Shown: positions 35,553 to 45,909, numbered from the stretch's first letter. The stretch: DNA of 64,000 bases from Mucilaginibacter aquatilis (GCF_009755275.1 NZ_WQLA01000001.1:372001-436000), one strand, 5' to 3'. The notes: generated from the letters alone by a model not told the origin. Program-made: numbers and translations.

Positions 35553-36821
35553 ATGAAGTTTGAGATAGCTGACATTCCCTTATTTAAACAAAAGGCCTTA
35601 CAATGGGCAGCAAATCACGAGGTTTGTTCCTGTCTCGATTCTAACAGCCACTCTAACAGTTATTCTAAATTTGATGCACTTATTGCTGCAGGCGTTAAAA
35701 GCGAATTGATAGCCAGCGCGGGCGATGCTTTCAATAAACTCAACCAATTCAGGCAACAACACACCGGCTGGCTAACCGGCTTTTTAGGTTATGATTTAAA
35801 AAACGAAACTGAGCAGTTATACTCTGTACATACGGACAACCTTCACTTTCCTGACCTGTACTTTTTTGAACCTGAACATCTGATTATTATTAAAGGTGAA
35901 GTGATTGAAATACTGTCAGATAATGCCGAGCAGATATTTGCCGAGGTAAACAAACAAAAGCTATATTCTATTCAAAAACCAAACGATTTAAATCTCCAGG
36001 CACGTTTTAGTCGAGAAGAATACGTTCAAACCTTTGATCGTATTAAGCAGCACATAAACCGTGGCGATATTTACGTAACCAACTTTTGCCAGGAGTTTTA
36101 CGTGGAAAACGCAGTTATACATCCTGTAAGTATTTTTAGTGAGTTAAATCGTATCTCACGCACACCCTTTGCAAGTTTTTTCCAGTATTATGGGCAGTAC
36201 ATTCTGTGTGCATCGCCCGAGCGTTTTTTAGCTAAGCGTGGTGATAAACTCATATCTCAACCTATTAAAGGTACAGCCCGCCGAGGCGCCACCAAAGTTG
36301 AAGACAATGCTATTAAGCATAACCTGCGCAATAACCTTAAAGAACAGCAGGAAAATGTAATGGTGGTTGATATGGTACGCAATGATCTCACAAAATCGGC
36401 CGTATCTGGCTCTGTTAAAACCGAAGAACTGTTTGGCATTTATAGCTTTAAGCAGGTTCATCAAATGATATCAACCGTTACCTGCAAGCTACAATATGGA
36501 TTATCAGCGGTTGAAGCTATCCGCAATACATTCCCAATGGGCAGCATGACCGGTGCTCCCAAGGTTAGTGCTATGCAGCTTATAGAGCAGTATGAGCGTA
36601 CGAGGCGCGGCGTTTATTCAGGCGCGGTTGGATATTTTAGCCCGGATGATGACTTTGATTTTAACGTGGTGATACGCACTATTTTGTACAGTGCTGCTAA
36701 TGAATATTTATCTTTTGAGGTTGGCAGTGCTATTACTTTTGATGCCAAAGCTGAGGATGAGTATGATGAGTGCCTACTCAAAGCCAAAGCAATTTTAAAG
36801 GTACTGCAAGTTAAGCTATAA
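35553..36821 (+). CDS. pabB: Aminodeoxychorismate synthase component I
   Basis: Adds an amino group to chorismate on the way to p-aminobenzoate and folate. The 422-residue protein has SQPIKGTARRG, whose PIKGT lysine is diagnostic of PabB (TrpE has PIAGT), NVMVVDMVRNDLTKSA, FPMGSMTGAPKVSAMQLIEQ and the C-terminal GGAxTxDS-equivalent EVGSAITFDA. An upstream frame from 35490 contains the aroA terminator in its first codons, so the ATG at 35553 is used. The pabC-like gene at 19198-20037 would complete the step; no pabA glutaminase is nearby. Confidence 0.93.
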   Translation: MKFEIADIPLFKQKALQWAANHEVCSCLDSNSHSNSYSKFDALIAAGVKSELIASAGDAFNKLNQFRQQHTGWLTGFLGYDLKNETEQLYSVHTDNLHFPDLYFFEPEHLIIIKGEVIEILSDNAEQIFAEVNKQKLYSIQKPNDLNLQARFSREEYVQTFDRIKQHINRGDIYVTNFCQEFYVENAVIHPVSIFSELNRISRTPFASFFQYYGQYILCASPERFLAKRGDKLISQPIKGTARRGATKVEDNAIKHNLRNNLKEQQENVMVVDMVRNDLTKSAVSGSVKTEELFGIYSFKQVHQMISTVTCKLQYGLSAVEAIRNTFPMGSMTGAPKVSAMQLIEQYERTRRGVYSGAVGYFSPDDDFDFNVVIRTILYSAANEYLSFEVGSAITFDAKAEDEYDECLLKAKAILKVLQVKL

Positions 36822-36840
36822 TCCTTCTTAAAATAAAAAA

Positions 36841-36930
36841 GTCATTTCGAGTAATATCGAGGCCTTGCTTAATCAATCTGAATAATTCCCTGATTTATTA
36901 ACGAGACTACTCTTTATCGTTCGAGATGAC
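36841..36930. repeat. Palindromic element, GTCATTTCGA type
   Basis: 90 bp with ends GTCATTTCGA and TCGAGATGAC. Related to the complete copy at 62754-62831 and the half copy at 16288-16314. Located between the convergent pabB and amn genes. Confidence 0.65.
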
Positions 36931-36952
36931 AACTTCGATTGTTAAAGATATT

Positions 36953-37816
36953 TTAGAATTTAAGGTGCTTAACCGTAAACCCATTGTTGATTAATTGCTT
37001 CAACGATTCGATACCTACTTTAAGATGAGTTTCTACATACTGCTCTGTCACTTTTGAGTCGCTTTCTGCAGTTTTAACACCTTCGGGTATCATTGGCTGG
37101 TCTGAAACTAACAGCAGTGCCCCAGTTGGAATTTTATTAGCAAACCCGGTAGTGAATATAGTAGCCGTTTCCATATCAATGGCCATGGCGCGCAGCGTTT
37201 TTAAATACTTTTTAAACTCCTTATCATGCTCCCAAACGCGGCGGTTGGTGGTGTAACACGTTCCGGTCCAGTAATCGCGTGAGAAGTCACGTATGGTGGT
37301 TGATATAGCCTTTTGAAGCGCGAAGGAAGGCAGTGCCGGAACTTCTGGTGGTAAATAATCATTTGATGTACCTTCTCCTCGTATTGCTGCTATAGGTAAA
37401 ATCAAATCACCTACCTGGTTCTTCTTCTTTAAACCACCGCACTTGCCTAAAAATATTACGGCTTTAGGGCTTATAGCTGTTAGCAAGTCCATTACGGTTG
37501 CTGCAACCGGGCTGCCCATACCAAAGTTTACAATGGTAATTCCATTCGCTGTAACACTTTGCATTGGCTTATCTAAGCCCATTACCGGCGCGTTGTCATT
37601 CCATTCAGAAAATAACTGAAGGTATTTCGAGAAGTTGGTAAGTATAATATATTTACCAAAATCATTCAACGGGCGGCCCGTATAACGTGGTAACCAGTTG
37701 TTTACAATAGAATCTTTTGATTTTAAACCGCTTTTAACCGGCGATTGTACCTCTTTAACATCCTTAGCATTTTCAACAATTTTTGCGTCTTTTTTAATTT
37801 CTATCTCTTCATTCAT
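36953..37816 (-). CDS. amn: AMP nucleosidase
   Basis: Splits AMP to adenine and ribose-5-phosphate. The 287-residue protein has the purine-phosphorylase fold: IVNFGMGSPVAATVMDLL, AVIFLGKCGGLKKKNQVGD and MAIDMETATIFTTGF. The first 40 residues are charged low-complexity sequence and not part of the fold. Shorter than E. coli Amn (484 residues), as is normal for Bacteroidota versions. Confidence 0.9.
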   Translation of the reverse strand: MNEEIEIKKDAKIVENAKDVKEVQSPVKSGLKSKDSIVNNWLPRYTGRPLNDFGKYIILTNFSKYLQLFSEWNDNAPVMGLDKPMQSVTANGITIVNFGMGSPVAATVMDLLTAISPKAVIFLGKCGGLKKKNQVGDLILPIAAIRGEGTSNDYLPPEVPALPSFALQKAISTTIRDFSRDYWTGTCYTTNRRVWEHDKEFKKYLKTLRAMAIDMETATIFTTGFANKIPTGALLLVSDQPMIPEGVKTAESDSKVTEQYVETHLKVGIESLKQLINNGFTVKHLKF

Positions 37817-38086
37817 ATTCTTTTTCTCCTTCCTTTTAAAATATTGATTTACAGTTGTACGACAAAGCCCCGGGGCGTGCCGGCGATTGTTTAAATCAAC
37901 ATATTATTTTTGTTATTAACGTTAAGATTGCTTTAATGTTCCGTTCGCGACCGGAGGCATCAGCGAGCAATTGGTATACGGGTTTTCACCGAAATCTGCG
38001 GATACAACAAACCCCGGCGTTTCACCAGGGTTGTATGTTTTGTATATGAGATTTTACAAATATACGCATTTCTGCGTAAAAAGCAA

Positions 38087-39325
38087 CTATGCTACTTTCA
38101 ACTTCTTCAAATCTGATTTCTCAAACTTTTCGTGAGCGTAATCAAGAGTTACATTCAGTCGTTTAACATCCTTTTTAGACGGAAATTCAAACATAGCATC
38201 AATCATGATGGCTTCGCATATTGAACGCAGGCCACGAGCACCCAGTTTGAACTCCATAGCTTTATCAACAATAAAGTCAAGCACTTCATCATCAAACTCA
38301 AGCTTCACACCCTCATAGTCAAAAAGCTTTTTGTACTGTTTTAACAATGAATTTTTTGGCTTGGTGAGTATGTTGTGCAACGCATCACGATCAAGCGGAT
38401 TTAAGTAAGTTAAAACCGGCAAACGGCCAATTAACTCCGGAATTAAACCAAACGATTTTAAATCCTGAGGAGTAATATACTTGTATAGGTTTTTAGTATC
38501 AACCTCGTTATCGTCGCGTTTTAACTTGTAACCTACAGTTTGAGTACGTAAACGATTGGCAATTTTACGGTCAATACCATCAAAGGCACCACCACAAATG
38601 AACAGGATATTGCTGGTGTTAACCGAAATCATTTTTTGATCTGGGTGTTTACGTCCACCTTGCGGCGGTACATTCACCATGGTACCCTCTAATATTTTCA
38701 GTAAGGCCTGTTGAACACCCTCGCCTGATACGTCGCGCGTAATGGAAGCATTATCGCTTTTGCGGGCTATCTTATCAACCTCGTCAATATATACAATACC
38801 ACGCTCAGCGGCGGCAACATCGTAATCGGCAGCCTGCAGCAAGCGGGTTAGTATACTTTCAACGTCTTCACCTACGTAACCGGCCTCGGTTAATACCGTA
38901 GCATCTGAAATACAGAAAGGAACATTTAAAATTTTGGCAATGGTTTTAGCCAGCAGGGTTTTACCAGTACCAGTTTCGCCTACCATCATAATGTTCGATT
39001 TCTCAATCTCAACCTCGTCTTTATCTACACGCTGATTAAGGCGTTTATAGTGATTGTAAACCGCAACGGCCAGCACTTTTTTAGCATCATCCTGCCCAAT
39101 AACATACTGATCAAGGTGAGATTTAATTTCCGCAGGCTTTAAAATAGTTGGCGTAGATGAAGTAGATTTCACCTTACGCACTTTCAGCTCTTCGGCCAAA
39201 ATCTCATTAGCTTGATTTACGCACTTGTCACAGATGTGTGCATCGAGCCCGGCTATCAGCATAAGAGAATCCTGCTTTCCTGCTCCACAAAACGAACACC
39301 TGATTTCCTTGCTGTTTTTATTCAT
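38087..39325 (-). CDS. clpX: ATP-dependent Clp protease ATP-binding subunit ClpX
   Basis: AAA+ unfoldase that delivers substrates to ClpP. The 412-residue protein starts with a C4 zinc finger (CSFCGAGKQ ... CDKC, residues 10-36), then Walker [14 protein letters not shown], Walker [29 protein letters not shown], and the ClpP-binding loop region near [13 protein letters not shown]. It follows clpP by 95 bp on the same strand. Confidence 0.97.
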   Translation of the reverse strand: MNKNSKEIRCSFCGAGKQDSLMLIAGLDAHICDKCVNQANEILAEELKVRKVKSTSSTPTILKPAEIKSHLDQYVIGQDDAKKVLAVAVYNHYKRLNQRVDKDEVEIEKSNIMMVGETGTGKTLLAKTIAKILNVPFCISDATVLTEAGYVGEDVESILTRLLQAADYDVAAAERGIVYIDEVDKIARKSDNASITRDVSGEGVQQALLKILEGTMVNVPPQGGRKHPDQKMISVNTSNILFICGGAFDGIDRKIANRLRTQTVGYKLKRDDNEVDTKNLYKYITPQDLKSFGLIPELIGRLPVLTYLNPLDRDALHNILTKPKNSLLKQYKKLFDYEGVKLEFDDEVLDFIVDKAMEFKLGARGLRSICEAIMIDAMFEFPSKKDVKRLNVTLDYAHEKFEKSDLKKLKVA

Positions 39326-39345
39326 CTAGATAAAGATTTGGTAAC

Positions 39346-39353
39346 CAAATATA
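39346..39353 (-). promoter_or_regulatory. Candidate -7 element for clpX
   Basis: Minus-strand TATATTTG, 20 nt before the clpX ATG. No TTG at the standard spacing. It suggests clpX can be transcribed independently of clpP. Confidence 0.35.
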
Positions 39354-39420
39354 AAAAACTAAACCAACTTAATTAGTTATAACCAAAATTAAGCCGGTTT
39401 AGTGTTAAAAAATTGAAAAA

Positions 39421-40140
39421 TTATTTCTCGGTATTACGGCTCAAAACCTCATCAACCATACCAAAGGCTTTAGCTTCATCAGCAATCATCCAGTGGTCAC
39501 GGTCTGATGCTTCCCAAACTTTTTCGTAAGGGGTACCGCTATGTTTAGAAATTATTTCATAAAGCTCTTTTTTCAGCTTTTGAATTTCGCGGGCTGTAAT
39601 TTCAATATCAGAAGCCTGACCTTGAGCACCACCAAGCGGCTGGTGAATCATTACACGTGAGTGAGGTAAAGCAGCACGTTTACCATCGGCACCTGCACAA
39701 AGCAGCACAGCAGCCATTGACGCAGCCATACCTGTACATATAGTAGCTACATCATTAGTTACAAACTGCATTGTATCGTATATGCCTAAACCGGCATATA
39801 CCGAACCACCTGGTGAATTAATGTAAATTTGAATATCACGTTTAGCATCAGCCGATTGCAAGAACAGCAATTGTGCCTGAATGATGTTGGCAATGTTCTC
39901 ATAAATGGCATCACCTAAAAAGATAATGCGGTCCATCATCAAACGTGAAAACACGTCCATTTGCGCTACGTTCATTTGGCGCTCCTCAATAATGTAAGGC
40001 GTCATGTCAACAGGGTGAGCAATGGCCTGAGGCATCATTTTGTGCTCAACGCTTGAAATAAATTTATCAACAAAAATGCTGTTAATGCGGTGATGTTTAA
40101 CCGCGTATTTGCGGAATTCGTTTTTATCGATATTACTCAT
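39421..40140 (-). CDS. clpP: ATP-dependent Clp protease proteolytic subunit
   Basis: Serine peptidase ring of 239 residues. The catalytic serine is in TGMAASMAAVLLCAG, the histidine in SRVMIHQPLGG, then an aspartate further on. INSPGGSVYAGLGIYDTMQF is diagnostic. The N-terminal 40 residues are an extension relative to E. coli ClpP, usual for this phylum. Lies between tig and clpX on the same strand. Confidence 0.97.
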   Translation of the reverse strand: MSNIDKNEFRKYAVKHHRINSIFVDKFISSVEHKMMPQAIAHPVDMTPYIIEERQMNVAQMDVFSRLMMDRIIFLGDAIYENIANIIQAQLLFLQSADAKRDIQIYINSPGGSVYAGLGIYDTMQFVTNDVATICTGMAASMAAVLLCAGADGKRAALPHSRVMIHQPLGGAQGQASDIEITAREIQKLKKELYEIISKHSGTPYEKVWEASDRDHWMIADEAKAFGMVDEVLSRNTEK

Positions 40141-40358
40141 TTTGTAAAAGATTTCAATTTAAAAATCTGCGCATCCGGCGCAGGCGGTTTTTATCTTGTT
40201 GTATAACTAAGTGGAGCAAATTATAAAAATATCACCTTAAATCAATACCAAGGTTTGCAGTGTCTTTCTTTGCAACATACTACCCCTTCCAAACAATTCA
40301 ATATTCAGCATTATACTGCGAGCTAAACAACGTTTTGTAAACTAAGTTTCTTAAAAAC

Positions 40359-40394
40359 AAAAAAGCAACTCCCCTGAAGAAGTTGCTTTTTTGT
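40359..40394 (-). terminator. Terminator after tig
   Basis: AAAAAAGCAACT / AGTTGCTTTTTT, a 12-bp stem with a 10-nt loop. It lies 45 nt past the tig stop on the minus strand and suggests that clpP is transcribed separately from tig. Confidence 0.75.
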
Positions 40395-40438
40395 ATGTAT
40401 CAAAATCCCATCCTTGCAAGGAAGGGATTTTGTTATAA

Positions 40439-41791
40439 TTACTCTTGTGGTAATTTGCTAAACTCGTCAAAAGTGATTGGCTTTTCATCTAAAGTAAACA
40501 CGCTTTTCAGGTGCTCAAATACTTTAAGTGATTTTGCTTCTTCAAAAATGCGGTTGGCGTTTTCTTTATCCTGCAAGAACTGTACAGCATACTGATCTAA
40601 CTGTTCCTCGCTGATAGGCTGAGGGCTATACATGCGGAACTGCTGATCGATACGGGCTTTAGCAATGTTAACAACATCAGTATATTCAATTTTGATGTCG
40701 TTATCGGTTACAATCTTATTGCCAATTAAAGTCCATTTAAGGTTCTTAGCAAAATCAGCATAACCACCTTCTAACTCCTCGTCGCTAAGTTTTTCGTTAG
40801 TTGCTTTTAACCAACGTTTCAAAAACTCGTCAGGAAGTTCAAAGTTTACTTTATCAAGCACATAAGTATACATTTCACGCTGTAATTTCTGATCAGCGTC
40901 TTGTACCATCATGCCTTCCAGCTCTTCAGTAATTTTGGTGCGGAACTCTTCTTCAGTAGTCACTTCACCTTCGCCAAATATTTTGTCAAAGAACGCCTGA
41001 TCTAAATCAGATTCTTCTAAACGGTTTACATTTTTAACCGTTAATTGGAATTTTGATTTCAAATCAGCAGCTTCAGCTTCCTCAATTTTAAGTAACGCAG
41101 CTACACGTGCAGCGTCATTATCAAAAGCTTTTTGAACATCAAACTCAACTACATCATCTTTTTTCAAACCAATTAATGATGCTTTGATAGCCTCATCTTT
41201 AACCTGGTCTAAACGTACTGATGCAGTATTGCTTATTCCATCTTCAAAAACAGAACCATCTGGCGAAAGTTGCTTTAATTCAGCATAAAGTACGTCACCA
41301 TCTGCCGATACGTCAGGGTTTGTCATTTTACCGTAGCTACGGCGCAGGTTTGAAATGCGTGAAGCTAACGTTTCGTCATCAACGCTTATTTTGTAATTGC
41401 TTAATTTATCTTGCGATGAAAAATCAAGTGTAAACTCAGGCGCTAAACCAACTTCGTAGGTAAATTCAAAGTTATCAGCAAAATCCCAGTTATAGGTTTT
41501 GCTGTCATCAACCTGTGGTAAAGGCTGACCTAAAACTTCTAATTTTTCTTCGTTTAAGTAGTTGTTTAGCGTATCTGATAACAGGTTGTTAATCTCATCA
41601 ACCAGGATGCTTTTGCCATACATACGTTTAACGTGTGATGGTGGCACCATACCTTTACGGAAGCCCGGAATCTGAGCTTTTTTAGCCTGATCTTTGATAG
41701 CTTTATCTACACGTGCCTGATAATCCTCAGCGTTGATGTTGATTTTGATAACCGCGTTCAGGTTATCTTTCTTTTCCTGTGATATATTCAT
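40439..41791 (-). CDS. tig: Trigger factor
   Basis: Ribosome-bound chaperone with peptidyl-prolyl isomerase fold. The 450-residue protein shows the ribosome-binding loop IPGFRKGMVPPSHVKRMYG (about 42-60), VGLAPEFTLDF, and a long helical C-terminal chaperone domain. The PPIase middle is divergent, as in other Bacteroidota. First gene of the tig-clpP-clpX neighbourhood. Confidence 0.93.
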   Translation of the reverse strand: MNISQEKKDNLNAVIKININAEDYQARVDKAIKDQAKKAQIPGFRKGMVPPSHVKRMYGKSILVDEINNLLSDTLNNYLNEEKLEVLGQPLPQVDDSKTYNWDFADNFEFTYEVGLAPEFTLDFSSQDKLSNYKISVDDETLASRISNLRRSYGKMTNPDVSADGDVLYAELKQLSPDGSVFEDGISNTASVRLDQVKDEAIKASLIGLKKDDVVEFDVQKAFDNDAARVAALLKIEEAEAADLKSKFQLTVKNVNRLEESDLDQAFFDKIFGEGEVTTEEEFRTKITEELEGMMVQDADQKLQREMYTYVLDKVNFELPDEFLKRWLKATNEKLSDEELEGGYADFAKNLKWTLIGNKIVTDNDIKIEYTDVVNIAKARIDQQFRMYSPQPISEEQLDQYAVQFLQDKENANRIFEEAKSLKVFEHLKSVFTLDEKPITFDEFSKLPQE

Positions 41792-41864
41792 AATTTATAC
41801 CTGAATGATAGTATTTAACAAACCACCGTACTTAAGACACAATGCCATAGGCGGTTTTGGAGCG

Positions 41865-41894
41865 CAAAGGTAAGTAATTAATTTTTTATTTCAG
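41865..41894 (-). promoter_or_regulatory. Promoter for tig
   Basis: Minus-strand TACCTTTG (41872-41865) with CTG 19 nt upstream (41894-41892), one mismatch from the TTG consensus. Predicted leader about 70 nt before the tig ATG at 41791. Confidence 0.5.
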
Positions 41895-41922
41895 CCACTT
41901 AATCATCAGTAGATTATGTGTG

Positions 41923-42732
41923 CTATGGCTCGACCTCGTTTGATTGGTACAGCAAAAGGGCGGCGCATAAATCAGCCATTAAAAAACGTTCATCAGCCGT
42001 AAGGCTATCCTGTAGGTAAACAGTCCCGCTATTAATTAGTGATACCGCAGCAACAGGGAGCCCGGCGGCGTTACTTATTTCAAAACCTACTAGGCCTGCC
42101 GGCATTTTAAGCGGACCATTTTTGCCCATTAAACGCCTTATAGGCCTTATTGTGTAATACTGCTGCTGGTTAAGCGCAAAGTAACCGGCGTAATTTTTAG
42201 GATTGAGTTCAACAGCATCCATATCGAGTACCAGTTCCCATGGGGTTTCAGCATCAGGGGTATATACCTGCACGTAATAGCTATTCTCGAGCGTTGAAGG
42301 CATTCCCAAAACTTTGTTTATCCAATTAAAATTGAGTTCAACTCCACTGCCTGCCAGGTAGCTCTTTGAATTAAGCTGATTGAAGGTAAGCACAAGCGCC
42401 TCTTTATCTTCGCCATTGCTTAACGTAAACCGGCGCGACGATTTACTTTTTTGGCTGAGCATACCTACAGTTTTATTATTACGCCCGGTTAGCCTGCCGT
42501 TCATATCTGTAGCTGCTGATGAACTTTGTGTAGAAGATGTTTGAACTTTTGTGGTATGGAACTCGCCAAAACGAAGTGGCTTTTTTTGAAAAACAGTTTG
42601 GTTGCGGCCCGTAACCGCGTGCCCGGCATTATTTTGCCAGGCATCGTTGGTTAAAGCCATGCGAGGGGTGGTGCAACTTACTAATAAGCATAAGGCAGCT
42701 CCCAGTAAAAGTAGTAGTAATTTATTATCCAT
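41923..42732 (-). CDS. Lipoprotein of unknown function
   Basis: A 269-residue protein with a lipoprotein signal peptide (LCLLVSC, Cys20). Residues 20-110 are Ser/Thr/Asn-rich; 112-265 look like a compact beta-rich domain (ALVLTFNQLNS, YYVQVYTPDAETPWELVLDM). I do not recognise the family. No operon partner; tig is upstream 131 bp away on the same strand direction. Confidence 0.75.
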   Translation of the reverse strand: MDNKLLLLLLGAALCLLVSCTTPRMALTNDAWQNNAGHAVTGRNQTVFQKKPLRFGEFHTTKVQTSSTQSSSAATDMNGRLTGRNNKTVGMLSQKSKSSRRFTLSNGEDKEALVLTFNQLNSKSYLAGSGVELNFNWINKVLGMPSTLENSYYVQVYTPDAETPWELVLDMDAVELNPKNYAGYFALNQQQYYTIRPIRRLMGKNGPLKMPAGLVGFEISNAAGLPVAAVSLINSGTVYLQDSLTADERFLMADLCAALLLYQSNEVEP

Positions 42733-42847
42733 TGTGAAAGGTTGGCATTGAAAGTAAATATATCGGCAGCGCTATACTGCCGCAACGCATACATTGACCT
42801 TTAAACTAAAACAAGGTTTAAGTGTTACACTAAAAAATGCGCTAAAG

Positions 42848-43093
42848 ATGATGAAAAGTAAAATAGCATTGTTAAGCCTGGCAGCAATGCTGATGTTGAA
42901 TATAACAACCGGATGCAAGGCTAGCAAAACGGGTACAAAAACTAAGTTTGATAAAAATAATCCTGTGCCTGCCAACCCGGCCAACGCCGATTCGAGCGGT
43001 ACATCGCCTACGCCAAAGCTTACGCCGGCGCCGGTGCCAAACAACAGGCCTAACCCGGTACCAAACCCTCCGCCACCTGATCCGCCGATGTAA
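42848..43093 (+). CDS. Small proline-rich lipoprotein
   Basis: An 81-residue protein with a lipoprotein signal (MLNITTGC) and a proline/asparagine-rich mature part (NPVPANPANADSSGTSPTPK and a PNPPPPDPPM end). Typical of small surface lipoproteins with no folded domain. Start at 42848 or 42851; an upstream ATG at 42794 would place a long extension before the signal. The opposite strand also has an open frame, which I regard as a shadow. Confidence 0.6.
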   Translation: MMKSKIALLSLAAMLMLNITTGCKASKTGTKTKFDKNNPVPANPANADSSGTSPTPKLTPAPVPNNRPNPVPNPPPPDPPM

Positions 43094-43137
43094 TTTGAGT
43101 CACCGGTGTTTAAGATATTTAGTAAGAACGTTATAAA

Positions 43138-43174
43138 AAACAAATACCCTCTTTTTTGAAGAGGGTATTTGTTT
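43138..43174 (-). terminator. Strong hairpin between two lipoprotein genes
   Basis: AACAAATACCCTCTT and AAGAGGGTATTTGTT form a 15-bp stem with a short loop. On the minus strand it is followed by TTTTTTATAACG and directly follows the DUF2807 gene. It may serve both convergent genes. Confidence 0.8.
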
Positions 43175-43895
43175 AGTTAACCTTTTTAACTGATGCGGCT
43201 CCGGCCTTGTCTGTCTTTACATCGGTTGGGTTACCGCGATATTTTATGTTTGATGCTCCCTGGCTGTTAACCTCTAACGATTTGAGCACGTTAATTTCAC
43301 ATTCGGCATCACCTGCCGCATTAATTACATATTTACCTGCAACAAAGTCAAAGGCTTTTATTTGAGCTGTTCCGGCTATTTCAACATTATGTGAGGCAGC
43401 CTGACCTTTTAAATTTATCTCTGTTACTCCCTTTGCCTGTGTAAGCAAATCGGCAGCACTCAGGTCGAGATTAATTTTATTGGCCCCAGAGAACTGCAGT
43501 TTTAAGTTTTGCGTATTGATACGACCATCTGACAGCAACTCAATTGCACCTGCACCAACTACTTCACTCAGCGATTTAACATTTAGATTGACAACTATAG
43601 GCGCATCGTTACAAATGTTTTTACGGGTGTATATGCGCAGCTTGTCGCCACTAACCTCGGTGCGTATATATTTCATCAGGTTATCATCTGTAGTAACGGT
43701 TAACTGCTTTCCGGTATCCTGTTTAAGGGTAACCTTGAACCCACCCGAAATATCAATTTTACTAAAGTTTCCCAGTTGACGTGTTTCGGTAGCCGGTGTA
43801 CCCGAGCCTTTAATACAACCAATGTGGCATGATGATAAGGCAAATGCACCAACAGCGGCAACAGCAACTAAAAATAAAGCAATACGATTTTTCAT
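43173..43895 (-). CDS. DUF2807 (head GIN domain) lipoprotein
   Basis: A 240-residue putative lipoprotein (signal ending FALSSC). The mature part is a right-handed beta-helix-like repeat of the DUF2807 auto-transporter-adhesin head family: ISGGFKVTLKQD, VNLNVKSLSEVVGAGAIEL, NVEIAGTAQIKAFDF. Such proteins are common and of unknown function in Bacteroidota. A second Cys pair occurs in HIGCIKGSG. Confidence 0.88.
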   Translation of the reverse strand: MKNRIALFLVAVAAVGAFALSSCHIGCIKGSGTPATETRQLGNFSKIDISGGFKVTLKQDTGKQLTVTTDDNLMKYIRTEVSGDKLRIYTRKNICNDAPIVVNLNVKSLSEVVGAGAIELLSDGRINTQNLKLQFSGANKINLDLSAADLLTQAKGVTEINLKGQAASHNVEIAGTAQIKAFDFVAGKYVINAAGDAECEINVLKSLEVNSQGASNIKYRGNPTDVKTDKAGAASVKKVN

Positions 43896-44016
43896 GTATG
43901 AGTGATTAACAAGGATAAGACTAAAATTTATAAACCGAAGTTACGCCCAAAAGTATAAAATTGCTTTCCAATTTCTTACATTGATCTTATCAGCATACTC
44001 TTAACAAGCTTAAACC

Positions 44017-45909
44017 CTATAAGTAGTATTTCTCGCCGTTTGTTTTGAGTCTTCCTGCATCAAGCAACTGCCTTATTACCGTTAATCGTTCGGGTTGCTT
44101 ACCATGCTTAAGGCTGGTAACTAATTGCTCTAACGACATTGGCGCCTGTGCAAGCAGCTGCATAATCTCATCAGTAATGTGGTTAGCAAGTTCACTTGCT
44201 CCTTCCTGTCTCTTTTGGCGTAGGCAAACATCACATATGCCACATTTAGCGGCATTAGCTTCATTAAAATAGGCAAGCAGTTGCCGGCTCCTGCAAACAT
44301 CGGTTTCACAAAAAGCAAGCATGGCTTCCATCTTCTTTTGATAAACAGCCTTTCGCGTGTCAAGGTACTGCCTGTCAATCCATAAGTTTGCCGCCGTATG
44401 GCGTTGCTTAAGCCAGGTAACCTGCGGCTTATCGGTTTGCGGCAGATAGCTCAGCACTCCATAATCATTAAGCTGCTGCATAGCCTCACTTACCTGCTGA
44501 ACGCTCAGGTTAGTACGGCGTGCTATATCAAATTCGCGTATACGGGTATAGCTATCAAACGCACCACCATATGAACGTAATAGTGTTTTTATAAACGGAT
44601 CCCACGCCGGGTTTTGTATCTGAAAATTGTAGAGCTCCTCGTGGGATATCTCAAACTCAAACCTTGATGGCAGATACACACTTTCATTGAAACTTAAATA
44701 CTCACCCTGCTCTAGAAAGCGCAAGGCATTTAGTGTTTTCAAGGCATCGAGTTTAAAGCGGCTGCAAAATTCGGCTAAATCAAGGTCAAAACTCAAACCC
44801 TCGCCTGCGCCATAGGCCAGCTGATAAAAATTAGCCAGGTAATGGTACACCTGTTTTATTTCATCAACCGAAGGAAAGCTAACTTCGAATTTGTGCTGCT
44901 GCTTTTGCCGGTCGTTGTTATTAAACAATAAAACCGCATAGGCCTTTTGCTCGTCACGCCCGGCCCTCCCCGCTTCCTGGTAGTAAGCTTCAAGGCTTTC
45001 AGGCAAATCGCGGTGCATTACAAACCGTACATCTGGCTTATCAATACCCATACCGAATGCATTTGTAGCTACAATTATGCGAATGTGATTACTTTTCCAC
45101 TGTTCCTGTTTGGCCGTGCGTACATCAGCAGCCAAACCGGCATGGTAGTAATCAGCAGGTATGCCATGATCATTAAAAAAACGGGAAAGCTCGGTAGTTT
45201 CTTTGCGGCTACGCACATAAACAATGCCGCTGCCTTTTACGCTACGGGCAACATCAAGCATACGGCGTAGCTTATTTTCTTCATGTACTATGCGGTAGCT
45301 GATATTTTTACGCTCGAAGCTTTGCTGAAAAACGTTGCGTTCTTTAAATTGAAGTTTGTCCTGTATATCGTCGCGCACCTCAGCAGTGGCTGTGGCAGTC
45401 AACGCAATTACAGGCACTTTTGGATGAAGCTGACGTAAACCAGCTATATGCAGGTAAGGCGGGCGAAAGTCATAACCCCATTGTGAAATACAATGAGCTT
45501 CATCAATAGCTATAAGATTTACCTTCATGTATTTTATACGCTCGCGTACAAGATCACTCATAAGGCGCTCGGGCGAAAGGTATAAAAACTTAACCGGGCC
45601 GTATATGCAATTATCCAGCGCTATGTCAACCTCGCGCTTACCCATGCCCGACACTATGGCCATAGCTTCAATGCCTTTAGCCTGCAGGTTATCAACCTGG
45701 TCTTTCATAAGGGCAATAAGCGGTGATATTACCAGGCAAATTCCATCCATTGCCATTGCAGGCACCTGAAAACATACTGATTTGCCGCCGCCCGTAGGTA
45801 ACAGTGCAAGGGTATCCCGCCCCTGCATAACCGATTCAATAATGGGTTGCTGTAGAGGGCGAAAGGTATCGTGCTGCCAGTAATGCTTTAATATTTGCTG
45901 TATGGTCAT
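44017..45909 (-). CDS. RecQ family ATP-dependent DNA helicase
   Basis: 3'-5' DNA helicase of 630 residues. Helicase motifs are intact: LLPTGGGKSVCFQVPA (motif I), AIDEAHCISQWGYDFRPPYL (II), ALTATATAEVRDDI (III), and ATNAFGMGIDKPDVRFVMH plus QEAGRAGRDEQKA (V-VI). A zinc-binding cluster (CETDVCRSR ... CGICDVC) follows at about 530-565, then a short winged-helix-like tail. No HRDC domain is visible, so it is a RecQ without that module. Single gene. Confidence 0.93.
   Translation of the reverse strand: MTIQQILKHYWQHDTFRPLQQPIIESVMQGRDTLALLPTGGGKSVCFQVPAMAMDGICLVISPLIALMKDQVDNLQAKGIEAMAIVSGMGKREVDIALDNCIYGPVKFLYLSPERLMSDLVRERIKYMKVNLIAIDEAHCISQWGYDFRPPYLHIAGLRQLHPKVPVIALTATATAEVRDDIQDKLQFKERNVFQQSFERKNISYRIVHEENKLRRMLDVARSVKGSGIVYVRSRKETTELSRFFNDHGIPADYYHAGLAADVRTAKQEQWKSNHIRIIVATNAFGMGIDKPDVRFVMHRDLPESLEAYYQEAGRAGRDEQKAYAVLLFNNNDRQKQQHKFEVSFPSVDEIKQVYHYLANFYQLAYGAGEGLSFDLDLAEFCSRFKLDALKTLNALRFLEQGEYLSFNESVYLPSRFEFEISHEELYNFQIQNPAWDPFIKTLLRSYGGAFDSYTRIREFDIARRTNLSVQQVSEAMQQLNDYGVLSYLPQTDKPQVTWLKQRHTAANLWIDRQYLDTRKAVYQKKMEAMLAFCETDVCRSRQLLAYFNEANAAKCGICDVCLRQKRQEGASELANHITDEIMQLLAQAPMSLEQLVTSLKHGKQPERLTVIRQLLDAGRLKTNGEKYYL

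Noticed and set aside
37975..38045. Possible hairpin near AACCCCGGCGTTTCACCAGGGTT between amn and clpX
   Set aside because: The stem is short with mismatches and there is no clear T-run in either direction; not strong enough to call a terminator.
42772..43143. Open frame on the minus strand (123 residues, glycine-rich) opposite the small proline-rich lipoprotein
   Set aside because: Its glycine-rich part is simply the complement of the proline codons; the plus-strand frame has a proper lipoprotein signal and the minus-strand one does not.
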